Positions 11,001-21,939 are shown, numbered from the stretch's first letter. The stretch: DNA of 64,000 nucleotides from Glaciecola sp. (GCA_029246415.1 JAQWNF010000006.1:1-64000), one strand, 5' to 3'. Notes: generated by a model not told the origin, from the letters alone. Numbers and translations: made by a program.

Positions 11001-11332
11001 TCAATGATCTGTAACGTCGTGATACACAATCGCTTTTCCCATACACAGTCCAAACCTAAGCCGGTACTGATTTGGGCAACACTGATGTCCCAACCTGGGA
11101 CGCTTATCTCAATATCGGAAAATGCCAAGGTATCAAATAACGTTCCTTCTTGATAAGTAATCGCGATATTGTCTAAGGCATTTAGTTGTTTGGTGGCGTA
11201 GTTCAGCGCCCACGTTGAATTCAATATTGCTACAGGCAATGCCAATATAATGATGATGATGGCGAGCAGAGAAAATAGCGTCCTTTTGATCCAAGTACGT
11301 CTTTTGGGTGGGCGTTGCTGTTCAGTATTCAT
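8021..11332 (-). CDS. tamB: Translocation and assembly module inner-membrane protein TamB
   Basis: Very long AsmA/TamB-like protein with N-terminal TM, C-terminal DUF490 (YLIRGKDLNDD, LSVEYRVGVF...LRYQWLPNLYVEATSG); TAATG overlap with tamA. Confidence 0.93.
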   Translation of the reverse strand: MNTEQQRPPKRRTWIKRTLFSLLAIIIIILALPVAILNSTWALNYATKQLNALDNIAITYQEGTLFDTLAFSDIEISVPGWDISVAQISTGLGLDCVWEKRLCITTLQIIEPQIRQVTNTLESETTKADAPPAELPFPVDIKQIQITDLSVTLLDNTALSTAVTIPHIGLQAGARAPVWLDIASLAIDIPYLRVALPIATQTPAAAVAPTAKKAAPVTQPVNTPNKPLNALINTLHKQIIAISPQYKDAVNQWQTLMQGPKPWLQAQAPITIPINLETMTLHINKITISNVDGDLHLSDLALTTQNSVTPEGIKSQLALTHPYFAMNSQVALAQDWTHQIDTQLTWQAVDLAESSINLSMQAGSLTFNGDISQWQLASQGNIQHLSIQRPYTTELQLADLQWQLAAQGNQQGIVITPSPINFGPHAVLIKGKVPTSSSDNVALSINYTTQDPESIQASVALSGPLSSPTFTGKIAVQDVQQPEVNLHAMNINFTGDFTSLNAQVAANWTHPNTSYTDSNQSVQVLTGQYSQAMAVAITPADIAVTLESMLVESPLGKVALAPYSVRLIPAYLRTDTPSLTANEMHSGKALLSIDQWQLAIRNAADDVVGTWEIQPIELALHDELNEYIKDNTLAPVAINITSLHIQSLLNLANPFLAKPITITTDANIDGEAQIALSGNENEPQLDITGNIGVTPSDWQITPKLDASITQAKIDVAAQYRLYASDQPLSINSTGTLVGEKLGDIQYQLVMADKLTLYTQVKSVNLGLVAPFLPQFNRFTGNTSANIALTKEGQLLSLNGIIIIPELNVEIEQLDKSAVTPHGDIIITQPVEQGFTNPNAAFTEAPLDLLANIRVLIDPLQKNTVKVGGFDFSTNLQGSVEFYLEKQQPSVIGSVALNNGQYQAYGQDLLIRNGQLIFNGPASLPFIQLEAIRNPKNMNDDVIAGLKISGLANQLDAQLFSEPMLENPNILSYLIRGKDLNDDSQEDNSVILTNAILGFGLGKSQEAISEFGDKIGVQNLQLSTQGQGDNAQLGITGQLNERLSVEYRVGVFNAIAEFGLRYQWLPNLYVEATSGAENALDVFYQLSWGTRENATLPDKAPETN

Positions 11333-13134
11333 TATAAAATCGGCCCCATAACAAGATGCAGGCGCCATGTCATTTCTGAGTCATTTTTACCACGAGCAAG
11401 ATATACTCGAATTGGGCCAACAGGTGATTGCCAATGCAGGCCTAATCCAGTTCCAATTGCTTTGGTTTCATCTTCAGGACTTTGTGCCCACGCGCTATCG
11501 ACAAACCCAGCGACACGAAACGACTCTGAAATAGGCACAATAAACTCTTGTGATAACACCACTAATGAATCGGCACCTGTATCCTCATTCTCGCTATCTA
11601 CCGGTGAAATCGCTTCATAGCCAAACCCGCGTACACTTTGATCACCACCTGCATAAAAACGTAATGTACTCGGTGTTTGCGCAAAGCTATCAGTACTTAA
11701 ATAATCTACTTTGATCTTGCTCACGCTCCAACCTAAATCGGCAATGGGACGTAGCCATGCACTACTTGCTAATATACGTGATATTGAGATATCACTGCCT
11801 AACGAGGATTGTGCGGATTCTAAGGTGAGGTTTTGGCGATCCCCTTTTGTCGGAAATAATGGATGGTCGATGCGCAAGCGAGTAATACTGCCACCAACAA
11901 ACATTAATTGATTATCAATTTGCTCGTCGCTCCCTTGAGTAAACGAGTTATATTCATAGCGAACAAACAAGCTTGGCTGCCATGCTTTGAATATACTTTG
12001 ACCCGTGCGCTTTTCCATATCGAAAAAACGTTGCGCACCCAAAGTGACGCTATTACTTTTGCTGTCGTTGCGGTCAATGTGTTTTAACCCACTTTGTAAC
12101 GCTAGGTATTGTGTATTTGGGTTGCCGTAGGGAATTTTGTAAGTAGACACTAATGATTGCTCAACCAAGGAAGCTTTTAGCGATGCTCGCAAACTATGAC
12201 CAGACTGGTTAATCCGAGGGCGACGCCAGTCGACACTGACTCTTGGCCCTTCATCTGAGCTGACACCAACACCAAAATTAACAAAATGTTTCGCTTTTTC
12301 AACACCGTTAATTTCGACATCAATTTGGTTGTTACTGCGATCTTTAAGGTTGGGGCGCACTTGTAATGAGGTAAAGTAGCCAGTTTGTTTGAGATCATTG
12401 GTCAGTGTATTCAGAGCGCTCAGCGAGTAATTATCGCCGACACTAATATCTGAGACAGTTTCGACAACGTTAGCCTCTAAAATATTATTATCAATCACAA
12501 ACTGTCGAATGGTGTAACGTTCACCTAAGGCAATATCTATAAGGATATTGACCGATTGATTATCGGCATTTACCGTCACATTTTGCTGTTGAAAATGGAT
12601 ATCGAAATAGCCTTGGGCGATCGCTTGAGAATAAAAGTTATCTTTAAATGCTTGATATTGACCTTGTTGAAATGGTTTGTTTATGCGTTGTTTAAACTGA
12701 TTGGTTAACAGCGTTAATTCAGTGGATTGGCTTAATTCACCCGTAATGTTTAGTGCGATGTCAGCAATGCGTGCTTGTGGGCCTAAATCAATAGCGACCT
12801 GCCATTCATGGCATACTTGAGGGCCAAGCAAGCTAATCGTGTCAACGCGCGCAGCAAAATAGCCAAAGCTATGAGCTGATTGGATGACCGTTTTACCAAT
12901 CGCTTGTTGCACTTGGTTGATGGCCAACTCACTATTTTCTGCACATTGAACCAAGCCATTAATCGCACTTAACGAAATCTCTATGTTGCTCTCAACTAAA
13001 CTCGGTATAGATGGGGTAAAGGAGAGTTCTATAGGGGCGGGAGATGGGTTTGCCATTACTTGGAAATTAGTAAGAAAGACCAAGCAGAACATCATATGCA
13101 AATAAAATGAGATACGTTTAGCTAACTCGTTCAA
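11332..13134 (-). CDS. tamA: Translocation and assembly module outer-membrane protein TamA (Omp85)
   Basis: POTRA-like N-terminus and Omp85 barrel (RFYAGGDQSVRGFGYEAISP, GTGLGLHWQSPVGPIRVYLA). Confidence 0.93.
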   Translation of the reverse strand: MNELAKRISFYLHMMFCLVFLTNFQVMANPSPAPIELSFTPSIPSLVESNIEISLSAINGLVQCAENSELAINQVQQAIGKTVIQSAHSFGYFAARVDTISLLGPQVCHEWQVAIDLGPQARIADIALNITGELSQSTELTLLTNQFKQRINKPFQQGQYQAFKDNFYSQAIAQGYFDIHFQQQNVTVNADNQSVNILIDIALGERYTIRQFVIDNNILEANVVETVSDISVGDNYSLSALNTLTNDLKQTGYFTSLQVRPNLKDRSNNQIDVEINGVEKAKHFVNFGVGVSSDEGPRVSVDWRRPRINQSGHSLRASLKASLVEQSLVSTYKIPYGNPNTQYLALQSGLKHIDRNDSKSNSVTLGAQRFFDMEKRTGQSIFKAWQPSLFVRYEYNSFTQGSDEQIDNQLMFVGGSITRLRIDHPLFPTKGDRQNLTLESAQSSLGSDISISRILASSAWLRPIADLGWSVSKIKVDYLSTDSFAQTPSTLRFYAGGDQSVRGFGYEAISPVDSENEDTGADSLVVLSQEFIVPISESFRVAGFVDSAWAQSPEDETKAIGTGLGLHWQSPVGPIRVYLARGKNDSEMTWRLHLVMGPIL

Positions 13135-13137
13135 AAT

Positions 13138-14820
13138 CTATTCTACACCTTGCACTGTCGGTGTAAGGCTTTCAGACCAAGGAGTAAAATACATATCGCG
13201 GTATTCGTGGTTGACGATTTCTTTGGCTGTATAAGGATACATAGATAAGCCTTTGATTGAACGGTCAGGGCGCACATCAAAATGGATAAACGCATCACTA
13301 GCCGCGTTTTGGTTATCCCAGCGCACCAGCCAAGAATGTTCTCCAAATGCTTCTAAATCGCCCTTAAGCGTCGGCATTTTGTGACTTTTAAAACGTAAAT
13401 TACCTTGGCTATTTTCCCATAACGTAATGTTACCAAACCACTTGTCTTTGTATGTACCTAGATATTTGTCGACGGGTAACAGCATCACACCTGTGCCGAC
13501 AGGATCTGGGAGTAGACGAGCAAGATATCGTGCTTCTTGTTTTTCTTGATAATCAACATAGTGGGCGACCCAATCGATTTTAGGCGACTCCGGCATGATA
13601 GATTTTATTACGGCTTGCATGATGGCTGAACGCACGCCGTAGTTCGACCCATTATTAAGCACAACCACACCTAAAGATAACTCTGGGATCATTGCAACAT
13701 AAGCTTGATAACCAGAGAGTGTGCCGGTGTGCGAAATCATCTCATATCCATAGATGTTCTCTTTGCGCCAACCAATCGCATAACTTTTAGAATGGGTGCG
13801 ATGTGTTTGTTTGGCATGACTAGAAATATATAACGGAATTTGCGCCGTAAACATCTGCTCGAGTTGTTCTGTAGAAAATAACGCGTCGCCTTTGCGCGTC
13901 GTTGCATCATTGAGCAGCGCTTGCAACCACACCGCCATACCCTGTGCGTTACACACGACACCACCTGCGGCAGCGGATAAAATTTCCGAGCCATGAATAC
14001 CATTGCGCGGAATCGCATAGATCCCACGCTCATCATTATGACCATAACTTAACGCCACATTAGCTAATGCGGTGTTGGGCATTGCGCCGCCATAACATTG
14101 GATATTAAGCGGAGCGAAAATACGCTCTTGTAAAAATTGTGCCCACGGTAATCCACTGATTTTAGCTACAATTTCAGCGGCGGTAATATACATCACATTC
14201 GAGTAAGCATAGGTAGAACGAAAGCTATAAACTGGCGTTAAGTGACGTAAATTGTGGATCAGTTCTTTGCGGGTAAAGCCAGAAGGTTCGGGCCAAAGCA
14301 TGCTATCTCCAGCACCACCCACTAGACCGCTGCGATGCGTAAACAGATCCAGAATAGTAAATTCAGACGTCACATACGGATTGGACAATCTAAACTCGGG
14401 TAAATGGTCAATGACTTTATCCGTCCATGCGACTTTACCTTCATCGACTAAAATAGCCATAGTGGCAGCGGTAAAGGCTTTGGTGGTAGAGGCAATGCGA
14501 AAATAGGTGTGCTTGTTGACGTCTAAGTCGTTTTCTAGATGACGTTTACCATAGCCCTTAGCATGGACAATTTTACCATGATGGACGATGGCGACGGCTG
14601 CGCCTGGGGTATAAAAGGTCTTCAGCGCTTGATTAACAACCGTATCAAGCTCTTGACTGGATATTAGGGTCAGAGCCGATTTATTAGAAATAACAGCTTG
14701 GTTAGCATAGGCTTGAGCCATCAGTGCAACCCACAACAACAATCCACATAAGGTACATAAGATTGATTTTATCAATGTAATCCGCCAACCTGATATTCGT
14801 CCTTGATCATGTTGATTCAA
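13138..14820 (-). CDS. Serine hydrolase, class C beta-lactamase/PBP4* fold, exported, C-terminal DUF3471-like
   Basis: STTK (SxxK), YSN and SHTG motifs; signal-like N-terminus. Confidence 0.85.
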   Translation of the reverse strand: MNQHDQGRISGWRITLIKSILCTLCGLLLWVALMAQAYANQAVISNKSALTLISSQELDTVVNQALKTFYTPGAAVAIVHHGKIVHAKGYGKRHLENDLDVNKHTYFRIASTTKAFTAATMAILVDEGKVAWTDKVIDHLPEFRLSNPYVTSEFTILDLFTHRSGLVGGAGDSMLWPEPSGFTRKELIHNLRHLTPVYSFRSTYAYSNVMYITAAEIVAKISGLPWAQFLQERIFAPLNIQCYGGAMPNTALANVALSYGHNDERGIYAIPRNGIHGSEILSAAAGGVVCNAQGMAVWLQALLNDATTRKGDALFSTEQLEQMFTAQIPLYISSHAKQTHRTHSKSYAIGWRKENIYGYEMISHTGTLSGYQAYVAMIPELSLGVVVLNNGSNYGVRSAIMQAVIKSIMPESPKIDWVAHYVDYQEKQEARYLARLLPDPVGTGVMLLPVDKYLGTYKDKWFGNITLWENSQGNLRFKSHKMPTLKGDLEAFGEHSWLVRWDNQNAASDAFIHFDVRPDRSIKGLSMYPYTAKEIVNHEYRDMYFTPWSESLTPTVQGVE

Positions 14821-14893
14821 TTTAGTATTCCTTTACCAATCACCACACTTTAATTAACGACGATTGTAACGGATATAAGCATAAAGGCAACCG

Positions 14894-15772
14894 TTATGAG
14901 ACCTTTGGTGTAAAACCAAACCAGCCCAATTTACGCGACATAATCAGTATAAATGCACCGACGTACATAGTAACACCATAGACACCAGAAGCGATTGCAT
15001 ATTCTGGGTGCTGTAAAAAACTCACCGCAATTAATATCGACATGGTGGCGTTTTGTGTGCCGACTTCAATCCCTAATGTGACCGTATCATTATCTGAAAA
15101 ATTGCCTACTCGAGCTAATGCCACACCAATAACGGTAGCTAATATATTTAAACCAAACGTCAATACAAATACATTTGGAAAGGACTCAAGAAGCATTTCT
15201 TGCTCATCAATCGCGATAAGTATAATCATAGTCAACAAAAATAACGTGGAAATATGCCTAAATACGCCTTCACTGCGCTGGGCAAAACTCAAGGCGTAAT
15301 GACGGACGCTCATGCCGATTATAATAGGTATCAAGGTGATGAATAATAGGCTTAATGAAGTATTAAGCAGAGAAAAAGGTTCTTTGGGAAGAATGGTAAA
15401 ATAATCCACACTAAATTTAATTAACCATGGAGTAGTCACTACACATAACAAGGTTGTGATTGCAGTGAGTGAGACAGATAGTGCTAAATTAGCCCGTCCG
15501 ATATGACTGAGCAAATTTGATGATGTGCCGCCAGGACAAGCTGCTAATACCATCAAGCCAATAGCAATATGTGGAGCAACATCTAAAGCCACACAAAGAG
15601 TAAATGTAACCAAAGGTAGACAAATCATTTGGCCAAACAAGCCTAACGATACGGCTTTTGGGGTTCGCATTAATCGTTTGAAATCATTTAACGTGAGCGA
15701 TAGCCCCATGCCAAACATGATCAACGCTAAACTCCCTGGTAACAGGACTTGGGTAAAAAATGATGCCTCCAT
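14894..15772 (-). CDS. Bile acid:sodium symporter (BASS) family transporter
   Basis: GMGLSLTLNDFKRL, ACPGGTSSNLLSHIGRANLALSVSLTA, EVGTQNATMS. Confidence 0.85.
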   Translation of the reverse strand: MEASFFTQVLLPGSLALIMFGMGLSLTLNDFKRLMRTPKAVSLGLFGQMICLPLVTFTLCVALDVAPHIAIGLMVLAACPGGTSSNLLSHIGRANLALSVSLTAITTLLCVVTTPWLIKFSVDYFTILPKEPFSLLNTSLSLLFITLIPIIIGMSVRHYALSFAQRSEGVFRHISTLFLLTMIILIAIDEQEMLLESFPNVFVLTFGLNILATVIGVALARVGNFSDNDTVTLGIEVGTQNATMSILIAVSFLQHPEYAIASGVYGVTMYVGAFILIMSRKLGWFGFTPKVS

Positions 15773-15785
15773 GGTCGACTCCTCG

Positions 15786-16535
15786 TTAGCTCATTTTCTT
15801 TAATATCGATTTAGGTGCGATGCGTAAAAACCATTGTAACCATGCCCAAGGCCAACCTGGTACGTAAGAGTTTTCGCCTTCTTTTTCAATTGCCTTAACC
15901 ATCGCTTTGCAACCGGTTTCGGTATCGACAATAAAAGGAACTTTTTTTACTTTTTCGTTAATTTCACTGCGAATAAAGCCCGGATGAATAGTCGATACCT
16001 TGATATTCGTATCCATTAAATCAATGCGCATACCTTCAGACATTGAACTTAATGCCGCTTTGGTTGCTGCATACACTGTCATTGCTCGACGATAACTGCT
16101 AACCGCAGAAATAGACGAAATAGTCACTAAATGCCCAGCATTTTTAGGTCGAAAAATTTCTAAAGCAGCTTCACATTGTGCCAGTGCTGCAACAAAGTTA
16201 GTTTCGGCGGTTTGTTTATTGGCATAAAAATATCCAGTACCAATAGACGCACCTTTACCCATTCCGGCATTCACAATAATCCGATCAAGCCCACCCATTT
16301 CTGCGTCAAATTCTTTGAATACAGTAAACACAGCGTCATGATCATTCACGTCTAAGCTTTTGATCAACACTTTGATATCGGGATTGATAGCTAGCAGTTC
16401 GGCCTGTAATTCTGTTAAGCGTTCAACACGGCGCGCGCACAAGGCAAGATTACGACCAAGTTTGGCAAATTCAACTGCCATGCCTTTACCTAAGCCAGAG
16501 CTAGCACCGGTAATTAAAATATTTTGTCTCGTCAT
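15786..16535 (-). CDS. SDR family oxidoreductase
   Basis: NILITGASSGLGKGMA, SSISAVSSYRRAMTVYAATKAAL (YxxxK). Confidence 0.88.
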   Translation of the reverse strand: MTRQNILITGASSGLGKGMAVEFAKLGRNLALCARRVERLTELQAELLAINPDIKVLIKSLDVNDHDAVFTVFKEFDAEMGGLDRIIVNAGMGKGASIGTGYFYANKQTAETNFVAALAQCEAALEIFRPKNAGHLVTISSISAVSSYRRAMTVYAATKAALSSMSEGMRIDLMDTNIKVSTIHPGFIRSEINEKVKKVPFIVDTETGCKAMVKAIEKEGENSYVPGWPWAWLQWFLRIAPKSILKKMS

Positions 16536-16548
16536 ATTCAGCGAATTC

Positions 16549-17625
16549 CTATGCGTATTTATTTATTATTTTTCGACAACGATGAAGTAAGTAATGAGTA
16601 AAAATCCAGAAGTGTTTATATGCTGGATTACGAGTTTGCTTGTGATGATAGCGGTAATAAATTTGTAATACGATCGCCGCTAAACGAAATAATCCATACA
16701 CTTCATAAAATGCGAATGTGCTAACATCTGCCCCTGTTTTATCCGCATAGTATTGTATGACTTCGGCGCGGGTCAACATGCCGGGTAAATGGGTTGGCTG
16801 CATTGCCGTTTGTTTACCTAAAAAGTCATCATCAGCTTGAACCCAATACGCTAGGGTATTTCCCAAATCCATTAGCGGGTCGCCTAGCGTGGCTAGTTCC
16901 CAATCCAGCACGCCAATAATCTGTGTCGGGTCATTGCTGTCTAGTACCAGGTTGTCAAAACGAAAATCATTATGCGTCAAACAAATACTTTCGTGTTGTG
17001 GCATGTTACGTTGCAACCAACCCATAATGCCATTAGCGGCGGGGACATTCCAAGTTTTCGCTTTGCGATAGCGCTTGCTCCAACCATCAACCTGGCGTTG
17101 TATGTAGCCTTCACCTTTAGCAATACCCGATAGATTAGCTGCTTGATAATCCACTTGATGCAATGCAATCATACTGTCGATAGCATTAGTACATAATTGA
17201 CGTACCTGAGAGGTCGATAAATTTAACCCTCTGGGCATGTTCCTACGTGGAATGATCCCGTTCAGCTTTTGCATCACATAAAATTCAGAGCCAATAAGAC
17301 TGTCATCCTCACAGTGTCCTAACATATCAGGGACAAGCGGGAAAACCGGTTTTAATGCTAGTTGTAAGCGAAATTCCCGACCCATATCGTGAGCGCCTTT
17401 GGCTTTGGTACCAGCAGGTGCTCGACGTAAAATCACTTCACGGTCGGGATATGTCAGACAATATGTCCAATTTGACGCGCCACCTGAATATTGAGTGACA
17501 CTCGGTGTAATATTAGGCTCAATATTCAAGGTTGTGGCTAACCAAGGTTGCAGGGCTTGCATGGCTAACTCTTCACCATTACGTACCGCTTTTGCTTGAT
17601 CGTTATACTGTACAGATTGACTCAT
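16549..17625 (-). CDS. APH-type phosphotransferase (ACAD10/11 N-domain-like / LvaA-like kinase)
   Basis: ICLTHNDFRFDNLVLD and IGVLDWELATLGDPLMDLG kinase motifs; start chosen at MSQSVQYND. Confidence 0.82.
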   Translation of the reverse strand: MSQSVQYNDQAKAVRNGEELAMQALQPWLATTLNIEPNITPSVTQYSGGASNWTYCLTYPDREVILRRAPAGTKAKGAHDMGREFRLQLALKPVFPLVPDMLGHCEDDSLIGSEFYVMQKLNGIIPRRNMPRGLNLSTSQVRQLCTNAIDSMIALHQVDYQAANLSGIAKGEGYIQRQVDGWSKRYRKAKTWNVPAANGIMGWLQRNMPQHESICLTHNDFRFDNLVLDSNDPTQIIGVLDWELATLGDPLMDLGNTLAYWVQADDDFLGKQTAMQPTHLPGMLTRAEVIQYYADKTGADVSTFAFYEVYGLFRLAAIVLQIYYRYHHKQTRNPAYKHFWIFTHYLLHRCRKIINKYA

Positions 17626-17629
17626 TAGC

Positions 17630-18850
17630 TTACTTATATTTGCGTAATTCGAGACGAGAAACCATTGCCATATGCACCTCATCCGGGCCATCAGCTAAGC
17701 GCAGCATTCTAGCGCCTGCGGCAAATCTAGCTAGAGGGAAGTCATTACACATACCGCCACCTCCGTGGATCTGCACAGCCATATCGACAACGCTTTCGAG
17801 CATATTGGGTACGACAACTTTAATCGCACTGATGTCCACCATCGCATTTTTGACGCCGAGGTGATCTATCTTCCATGCAGCTTGTAACGTTAATAACCGC
17901 GCCTGTTCAATACTCATTCGAGCTTGTGCGATTCGTTCTTTGTTGCCGCCAAGCTCAATAATGGGTTTCCCAAACGCTGTACGTGCTAAACCTCTTCGAA
18001 TGGCGAGCTCTAGTGCATGTTCTGCCATACCAATAGCACGCATACAATGATGAATGCGGCCAGGGCCAAGACGACCTTGGGCAATAGCAAAGCCTTTACC
18101 TTCTCCCATAATCAGGTTTTTGCGAGGCACTCGAACATTGTCAAAGATCATTTCACCGTGACCATAAGGCGCATCATAATCACCATATGCAGTGAGCATG
18201 CGTTTAATCGTTAAGCCTTCACTATCAACAGGGACTAACACCATAGAATGTTGCGCATGACGCTCATTTTCAGGGTTAGATAATCCCATAAAAATAATGA
18301 CTTTGGCATCGGGGTGACCTAATCCTGTTGACCACCACTTAGTGCCATTGATAACAATTTCATCATCAACAAAGTCAATTCGCGCTTCCATATTGGTCGC
18401 ATCACTTGAGGCAACTTGCGGTTCAGTCATCCCAAATACAGAACGGATCTCGCCAGCGAGTAAAGGCGCCAGCCATTGTTGTTGCTGGTAAGGCGATCCA
18501 AAATGATAAAGTACTTCCATGTTACCGGTGTCAGGCGCATTACAATTGAAAATTTCAGGGGCAAAGGAGTAATGTCCCATCGCTTCGGCGAGTGGGGCAT
18601 ATTCAAGCGTTGTCAGGCCTTGACCTAATTTGTCATCAGGTAAAAATAAATTCGCTAACCCGGCTTCACGTGCCGAGTGTTTTAGCGCTTCTACTTGTGG
18701 GTGTAGCTGCCATGAATGCCAATCTGCATGACTGTTTTGCTCATGTGCAAATTCATAGACTTCAGCTTCGATTGGGGCAATGTGTTCGCTGATAAATGCG
18801 TTGACTCGCGCTAGATATTCTTGTGTTTTAGGGGAATGAGAAAAATCCAT
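17630..18850 (-). CDS. Acyl-CoA dehydrogenase family protein (ACAD10/11-like)
   Basis: FGMTEPQVASSDATNMEARI, KWWSTGLGHPDAK, QIHGGGGMCNDFPLARFAAGARMLRLADGPDEVH. Confidence 0.88.
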   Translation of the reverse strand: MDFSHSPKTQEYLARVNAFISEHIAPIEAEVYEFAHEQNSHADWHSWQLHPQVEALKHSAREAGLANLFLPDDKLGQGLTTLEYAPLAEAMGHYSFAPEIFNCNAPDTGNMEVLYHFGSPYQQQQWLAPLLAGEIRSVFGMTEPQVASSDATNMEARIDFVDDEIVINGTKWWSTGLGHPDAKVIIFMGLSNPENERHAQHSMVLVPVDSEGLTIKRMLTAYGDYDAPYGHGEMIFDNVRVPRKNLIMGEGKGFAIAQGRLGPGRIHHCMRAIGMAEHALELAIRRGLARTAFGKPIIELGGNKERIAQARMSIEQARLLTLQAAWKIDHLGVKNAMVDISAIKVVVPNMLESVVDMAVQIHGGGGMCNDFPLARFAAGARMLRLADGPDEVHMAMVSRLELRKYK

Positions 18851-18968
18851 GAATATACCTTGTCAGAATTAATTTTTACAAAAGATTAACCTAGTCCGCC
18901 GCTGCGACCTAATAGCATTTCGTGACAAATATCTATCATTCAAACCAATGCATAGCACACGCTAGAGA

Positions 18969-19559
18969 TTAAATCGGTAAATGGCCCCAAACTAGTGATT
19001 TGAAGTGTTTGCGGCACATGGATTCGTAACGGTCGTTACCGCCTATTTCAACTTGTGCACCGTGTTTTGTCGCCTGGCCATGCTCATCTAAACGTACGAC
19101 AAAATTGGCCTTGCGACCACAATGACAAACTGTCTTGAGTTCGGTTAGTTTATCCGCCCAAGCTAACAAATAATGGCTGCCCACAAACGTTTCACCAAGA
19201 AAGTCAGTTCTCAAGCCATAAGCCAAAACAGGAATATGCAAATCATCGACGACATGTATTAGCTGCATGACTTGTTCTTTTGATAAAAATTGGGCTTCAT
19301 CAATGAAAATGGCATTTAGTGGCGCTTCATCATGGAGCTGTTGGATATGTTCAAATAAATTACTGTCTGGGCTAAATAAATGCGCCGGTTTAGCTAACCC
19401 AATCCGAGAGGTGACTTTGCCTTCACCAAAGCGATTATCTAAGGCTGCGGTAAATATTTCGCTGCGCATACCGCGTTCTTCATAGTTATAAGCTGATTGG
19501 AGGAGGGCGGTTGATTTGCCCGCATTCATTGCTGAATAATAAAAATATAACTGTGCCAT
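18969..19559 (-). CDS. tdk: Thymidine kinase
   Basis: [38 protein letters not shown], Cys-rich CHCGRKA; ATG at 19559 preferred over ORF-track start 19745. Confidence 0.93.
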   Translation of the reverse strand: MAQLYFYYSAMNAGKSTALLQSAYNYEERGMRSEIFTAALDNRFGEGKVTSRIGLAKPAHLFSPDSNLFEHIQQLHDEAPLNAIFIDEAQFLSKEQVMQLIHVVDDLHIPVLAYGLRTDFLGETFVGSHYLLAWADKLTELKTVCHCGRKANFVVRLDEHGQATKHGAQVEIGGNDRYESMCRKHFKSLVWGHLPI

Positions 19560-19648
19560 ACAAGTCGATGCGCCAAATGGAAAGATTAAATAATGGGTTA
19601 AGGATAAATCATTGTAGCGCGTTGGCAAATGCTGGTGAAAAAACGCGC

Positions 19649-19676
19649 AAAAAAAAGGCCACCCAAAGGTAGCCTT
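19649..19676 (-). terminator. Rho-independent terminator after fadE-like gene
   Basis: Minus strand AAGGCTACC-TTTG-GGTGGCCTT followed by T tract. Confidence 0.75.
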
Positions 19677-19692
19677 AAAGATTGATGCTAAA

Positions 19693-21939
19693 TTATGCAG
19701 CGTCAGATTGGCTTTCCACAATCGGTTTACCGTTGACATCGACAAGTTCTAGATCAAACGTGAATTCATCTACACGGACAGATAGTTTACGTTTTTCGTT
19801 ATAACTCAATAACGCAGTATGCTCATCTTGTGTGATTTGTTCTGCTTCTAACATTTTGTTGACGGCATGTTCAAAAGAAATAAATGGCACGACAGGGTAT
19901 GAGCGTAATGCCTTTTGAACCTTATTAAGAATTGGCATGACTGCATGCTTAGCAATGAACGCTTGAGCATTAATATCGTTGCCGTCACCGGCTTTGATTT
20001 TCACTAAATGAGTCAATTCTGCTTTTATCGAACTATCTTGCATTGCCGCAGTCGATAACTCGCGCACCAGGTCATCGCTAATACCTGAAACACTTGACGT
20101 ATAAGTATTAGTCAAGGTACGCATTAAGATACGCGTTGGGCCATTAGGGAAGTTATTCACAAAGTTGACAATCGCTAGCTCGGCTTGTGCCAATGACCAT
20201 TGCATTGCATATTCAAAATAAGGTCGTGCTTCTTCACGATTTGATACGCGCTGCTCATAAAAACGAATTGTAGCCATTGCAGCATAGCTGTAACTCATTA
20301 CATCGCCTAAACGCGCGGATAATAATTCGGCCTTTTTCAAATCACCACCTAATACTAACAGTGATAAATCTGCTAATGGAGCGAGTTTGGCAGAGATAGT
20401 ATTTAAACGTTTTTCGTATGGTTTGACTTCATCAAGTTGTGAATCAGCACTGCGCATAAATGGTAAATAACTGTTAATTTTACTCCTCATGGCGTTTTTG
20501 ACACTAAACCAGACTGTTTTACCAAGTACTTTGTTAAATAGCGCATCAGCGGCTTGATCTTCTGAGTGAATCAAATCTACCATTTCTTTTAGATATGGAT
20601 GACAGCGCATAGCACCTTGTCCAAAAATCATCAGATTACGAGTTAGGATGTTTGCACCTTCAACAGTAATGGCGATAGGTAAGGACTGGTAGCCGTGTGC
20701 AAGGGTATTTTGCGGGCCTTTTTGTATCGCTTTACCTGCTTGTACATCCATCGCTTGGTTCATTACATCACGACCTAATTCGGTCATATGATATTTAGCA
20801 ATTGCTGTTACTACTGATGGTTTAATGCCTTCACCCAAGCCTTCGGTGGTTAATACGCGCATTGCTTCTAGTAAGAAAGTTTTGCCTGCGATGTCGGCAA
20901 TTTTTTCTTGAATACCTTCAAAGCGGCCAATCGGCACACCAAATTGTTCGCGTACAAATGAATATTCTACGGTTGATTTAAATGAACTTTGCGCTGTGGC
21001 AACACCCATTGCTGGAAGTGAAATCCCGCGGCCTGCACCTAAGCAACTAACCAGCATTTGCCAACCACGACCGATATTTTTTTGCCCGCCGATAATAAAG
21101 TCCATCGGAATGAAGACATTTTCACCGCGCGTTGTACCGTTATAAAAACGCACGCCCATAGGATCGTGACGGTTACCTAGCTCAACACCTGGGTGTGATT
21201 TAGGCAATAGCGCACAAGTAATACCTAGCTCTAATTCATCGCCGAGTAATTGTTCAGGATCAAATACTTTAAATGCTAAACCTAACACTGTTGCAATAGG
21301 GGCAAGGGTGATATAACGCTTATCCCAAGATACACTTAGGCCTAATACTTCTTCACCGTTGTACATTCCTTTACACACAATACCTGCATCTGGAATTGAA
21401 CCTGCATCTGAACCGGCTTCTGGGCCCGTTAACGCGAAACATGGAATGTCAGTGCCGACTGATAAACGTGGTAACCAATAATTTTGTTGCTCTTCGGTGC
21501 CATAATGCATCAGTAGCTCACCTGGCCCTAGTGAATTAGGTACCATGACGGTAACGGCGATAGCGCCTGAGGCAACCGCGATAGTCGCAACAATCGTTGA
21601 GTTGGCATAAGGCGAAAATTCAAGACCTCCAAATTTCTTTGGAATGATCATTGAGAAGAATTTATTTTGACATAAAAAATCAATTACGGGCTGTGGGATA
21701 TGGTCTTCACTGGATAACGCATAGTCATCAACCATATTTATTAATTCGACGACAGGCCCGTCTAGGAAAGCTTGCTCTTCAGCAGATAAGGTTGCCTGGG
21801 GTAAAGCACGCAATGCTGCCATGTCAGGTTTACCTTGGTATATAGATGACTCAATCCATACATCACCGGCATCAAGTGCCTCTTGTTCGGTGATTGAAAT
21901 TGGCGGTAATACTTTTTTTAGGCTTGTTCTGATACTCAT
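19693..21939 (-). CDS. fadE: Acyl-CoA dehydrogenase, FadE-type (C-terminal DUF1974)
   Basis: [57 protein letters not shown]. Confidence 0.88.
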   Translation of the reverse strand: MSIRTSLKKVLPPISITEQEALDAGDVWIESSIYQGKPDMAALRALPQATLSAEEQAFLDGPVVELINMVDDYALSSEDHIPQPVIDFLCQNKFFSMIIPKKFGGLEFSPYANSTIVATIAVASGAIAVTVMVPNSLGPGELLMHYGTEEQQNYWLPRLSVGTDIPCFALTGPEAGSDAGSIPDAGIVCKGMYNGEEVLGLSVSWDKRYITLAPIATVLGLAFKVFDPEQLLGDELELGITCALLPKSHPGVELGNRHDPMGVRFYNGTTRGENVFIPMDFIIGGQKNIGRGWQMLVSCLGAGRGISLPAMGVATAQSSFKSTVEYSFVREQFGVPIGRFEGIQEKIADIAGKTFLLEAMRVLTTEGLGEGIKPSVVTAIAKYHMTELGRDVMNQAMDVQAGKAIQKGPQNTLAHGYQSLPIAITVEGANILTRNLMIFGQGAMRCHPYLKEMVDLIHSEDQAADALFNKVLGKTVWFSVKNAMRSKINSYLPFMRSADSQLDEVKPYEKRLNTISAKLAPLADLSLLVLGGDLKKAELLSARLGDVMSYSYAAMATIRFYEQRVSNREEARPYFEYAMQWSLAQAELAIVNFVNNFPNGPTRILMRTLTNTYTSSVSGISDDLVRELSTAAMQDSSIKAELTHLVKIKAGDGNDINAQAFIAKHAVMPILNKVQKALRSYPVVPFISFEHAVNKMLEAEQITQDEHTALLSYNEKRKLSVRVDEFTFDLELVDVNGKPIVESQSDAA

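Noticed and set aside
19560-19745. ORF-track N-terminal extension of thymidine kinase
   Set aside because: Family start [17 protein letters not shown] at 19559; the extension overlaps the fadE terminator and 3' end.
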